Assembly: GCA_009829735.1 (NCBI GenBank)
Contig: CM020618.1
Span: 2,230,882-2,294,881 of the forward strand
DNA: 64,000 nucleotides
Origin: Pyropia yezoensis
Taxonomy: Eukaryota > Rhodophyta > Bangiophyceae > Bangiales > Bangiaceae
Direction of reading: 5' to 3'
The notes under the pieces were generated by a model. That model was not told the origin of the DNA. It worked only from the letters and a program-made list of their open reading frames with translations, and did no database searches. Numbering within the stretch: the first letter of the stretch is position 1; every line of letters starts with the position of its first letter. This document shows positions 63,977 to 64,000 of the stretch, one piece after another. A program made the position numbers and the translations under genes.

Positions 63977-64000
63977 ACGATGGGGTCCGCACAGTGAACG
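63977..64000 (+). pseudogene. pol: Pol of element C, part 3 (fragment, runs off the window)
   Basis: The last 24 bases match the pol remnant of D at about 47,541-47,564 and continue the C frame after the second AAGTG. The chromodomain and 3' LTR of C must lie beyond the right edge. Confidence 0.9.

Larger units (their letters stand above)
34457..64000 (+). mobile_element. Ty3/gypsy LTR retrotransposon C (host of three nested insertions; 3' end off window)
   Basis: The order is 5' LTR 34457-34925, primer-binding site 34928-34945, gag 35045-36969 continuing at 44617-44643, and pol 44640-45712, 50735-53319 and 63977-64000. Insertions B, D and E interrupt it, each with an exact 5-bp target duplication, and the C frame is continuous across all three points. 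Protease, RT, RNase H and integrase order (integrase after RNase H) marks it as Ty3/gypsy. The related D copy shows that a chromodomain-like end should follow. One in-frame stop lies in pol (51498-51500). The 3' LTR lies beyond the window, so its own target duplication cannot be checked. Confidence 0.92.

Noticed and set aside
1..64000. CRISPR arrays, bacterial operons or prokaryotic mobile elements
   Set aside because: No spaced direct-repeat arrays or prokaryotic gene layout were seen. Introns, targeting leaders and LTR elements point to nuclear eukaryotic DNA.

Overview
The window looks like nuclear DNA of a photosynthetic eukaryote with very high GC and few introns. Several proteins carry plastid-type leaders (glutathione reductase, a rubredoxin, an S1-domain RNA-binding protein, an Mpv17-like protein). 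Most host genes are single-exon; three have one to three short GT-AG introns. Secreted malectin proteins, a secreted S1 protease and a very basic repeat protein suggest an elaborate extracellular matrix. I infer an alga, most like a bangiophyte red alga (Porphyra/Pyropia type); no marker here proves the taxon.

Host half, 1-34,456. The genes are: a small Cys-tailed protein (863-1261, tentative); RTRAF/hCLE (2646-4301, three exons); two divergent malectin/helical-tail paralogues (4931-6199 minus and 9320-10828 plus); a chymotrypsin-fold protease (11452-13668 minus, four exons); a PAP2-type lipid phosphatase (16079-17293 minus); an Mpv17/PMP22 protein (19000-19818 plus); plastid-type glutathione reductase (20404-22038 minus), head-to-head with a membrane rubredoxin (22641-23492 plus); a two-S1-domain protein (24198-25292 minus); and a secreted protein with a long basic decapeptide array (27043-30396 plus). 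Spacers hold unusual G or C homopolymers (up to 32 nt) and GC-rich microsatellites. From 30,397 to 34,456 the DNA is AT-richer and I find no gene.

Retrotransposon half, 34,457-64,000. This is a Russian-doll nest of four Ty3/gypsy LTR elements, resolved by LTR pairs and exact 5-bp target-site duplications. Element C (plus strand) starts at 34457 and runs off the right edge. Three elements sit inside its coding region: B (36970-44616, minus strand, TSD GACGC) in gag; D (45713-50729, same family as C, TSD ATGAG) in pol; and E (53320-63971, TSD AAGTG) near the end of pol. The C reading frame is continuous across all three insertion points and has one in-frame stop in pol. B and E are full length but carry several stops or frameshifts. 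D has lost most of gag, protease, RT, RNase H and integrase.

The most unusual content is accessory. D and E each carry a long open reading frame on the strand opposite to gag-pol, between pol and the 3' LTR. The two proteins share a recognisable core, and both frames are intact although their sense genes are broken. B has an extra ORF with two U1-type C2H2 zinc fingers between its 5' LTR and gag, possibly spliced in frame to Gag. The C/D family is peppered with odd-length palindromes centred on CAASTTG, some up to 21 bp, whose arms differ from site to site. E has its own set of even palindromes, mostly centred on GTAC.
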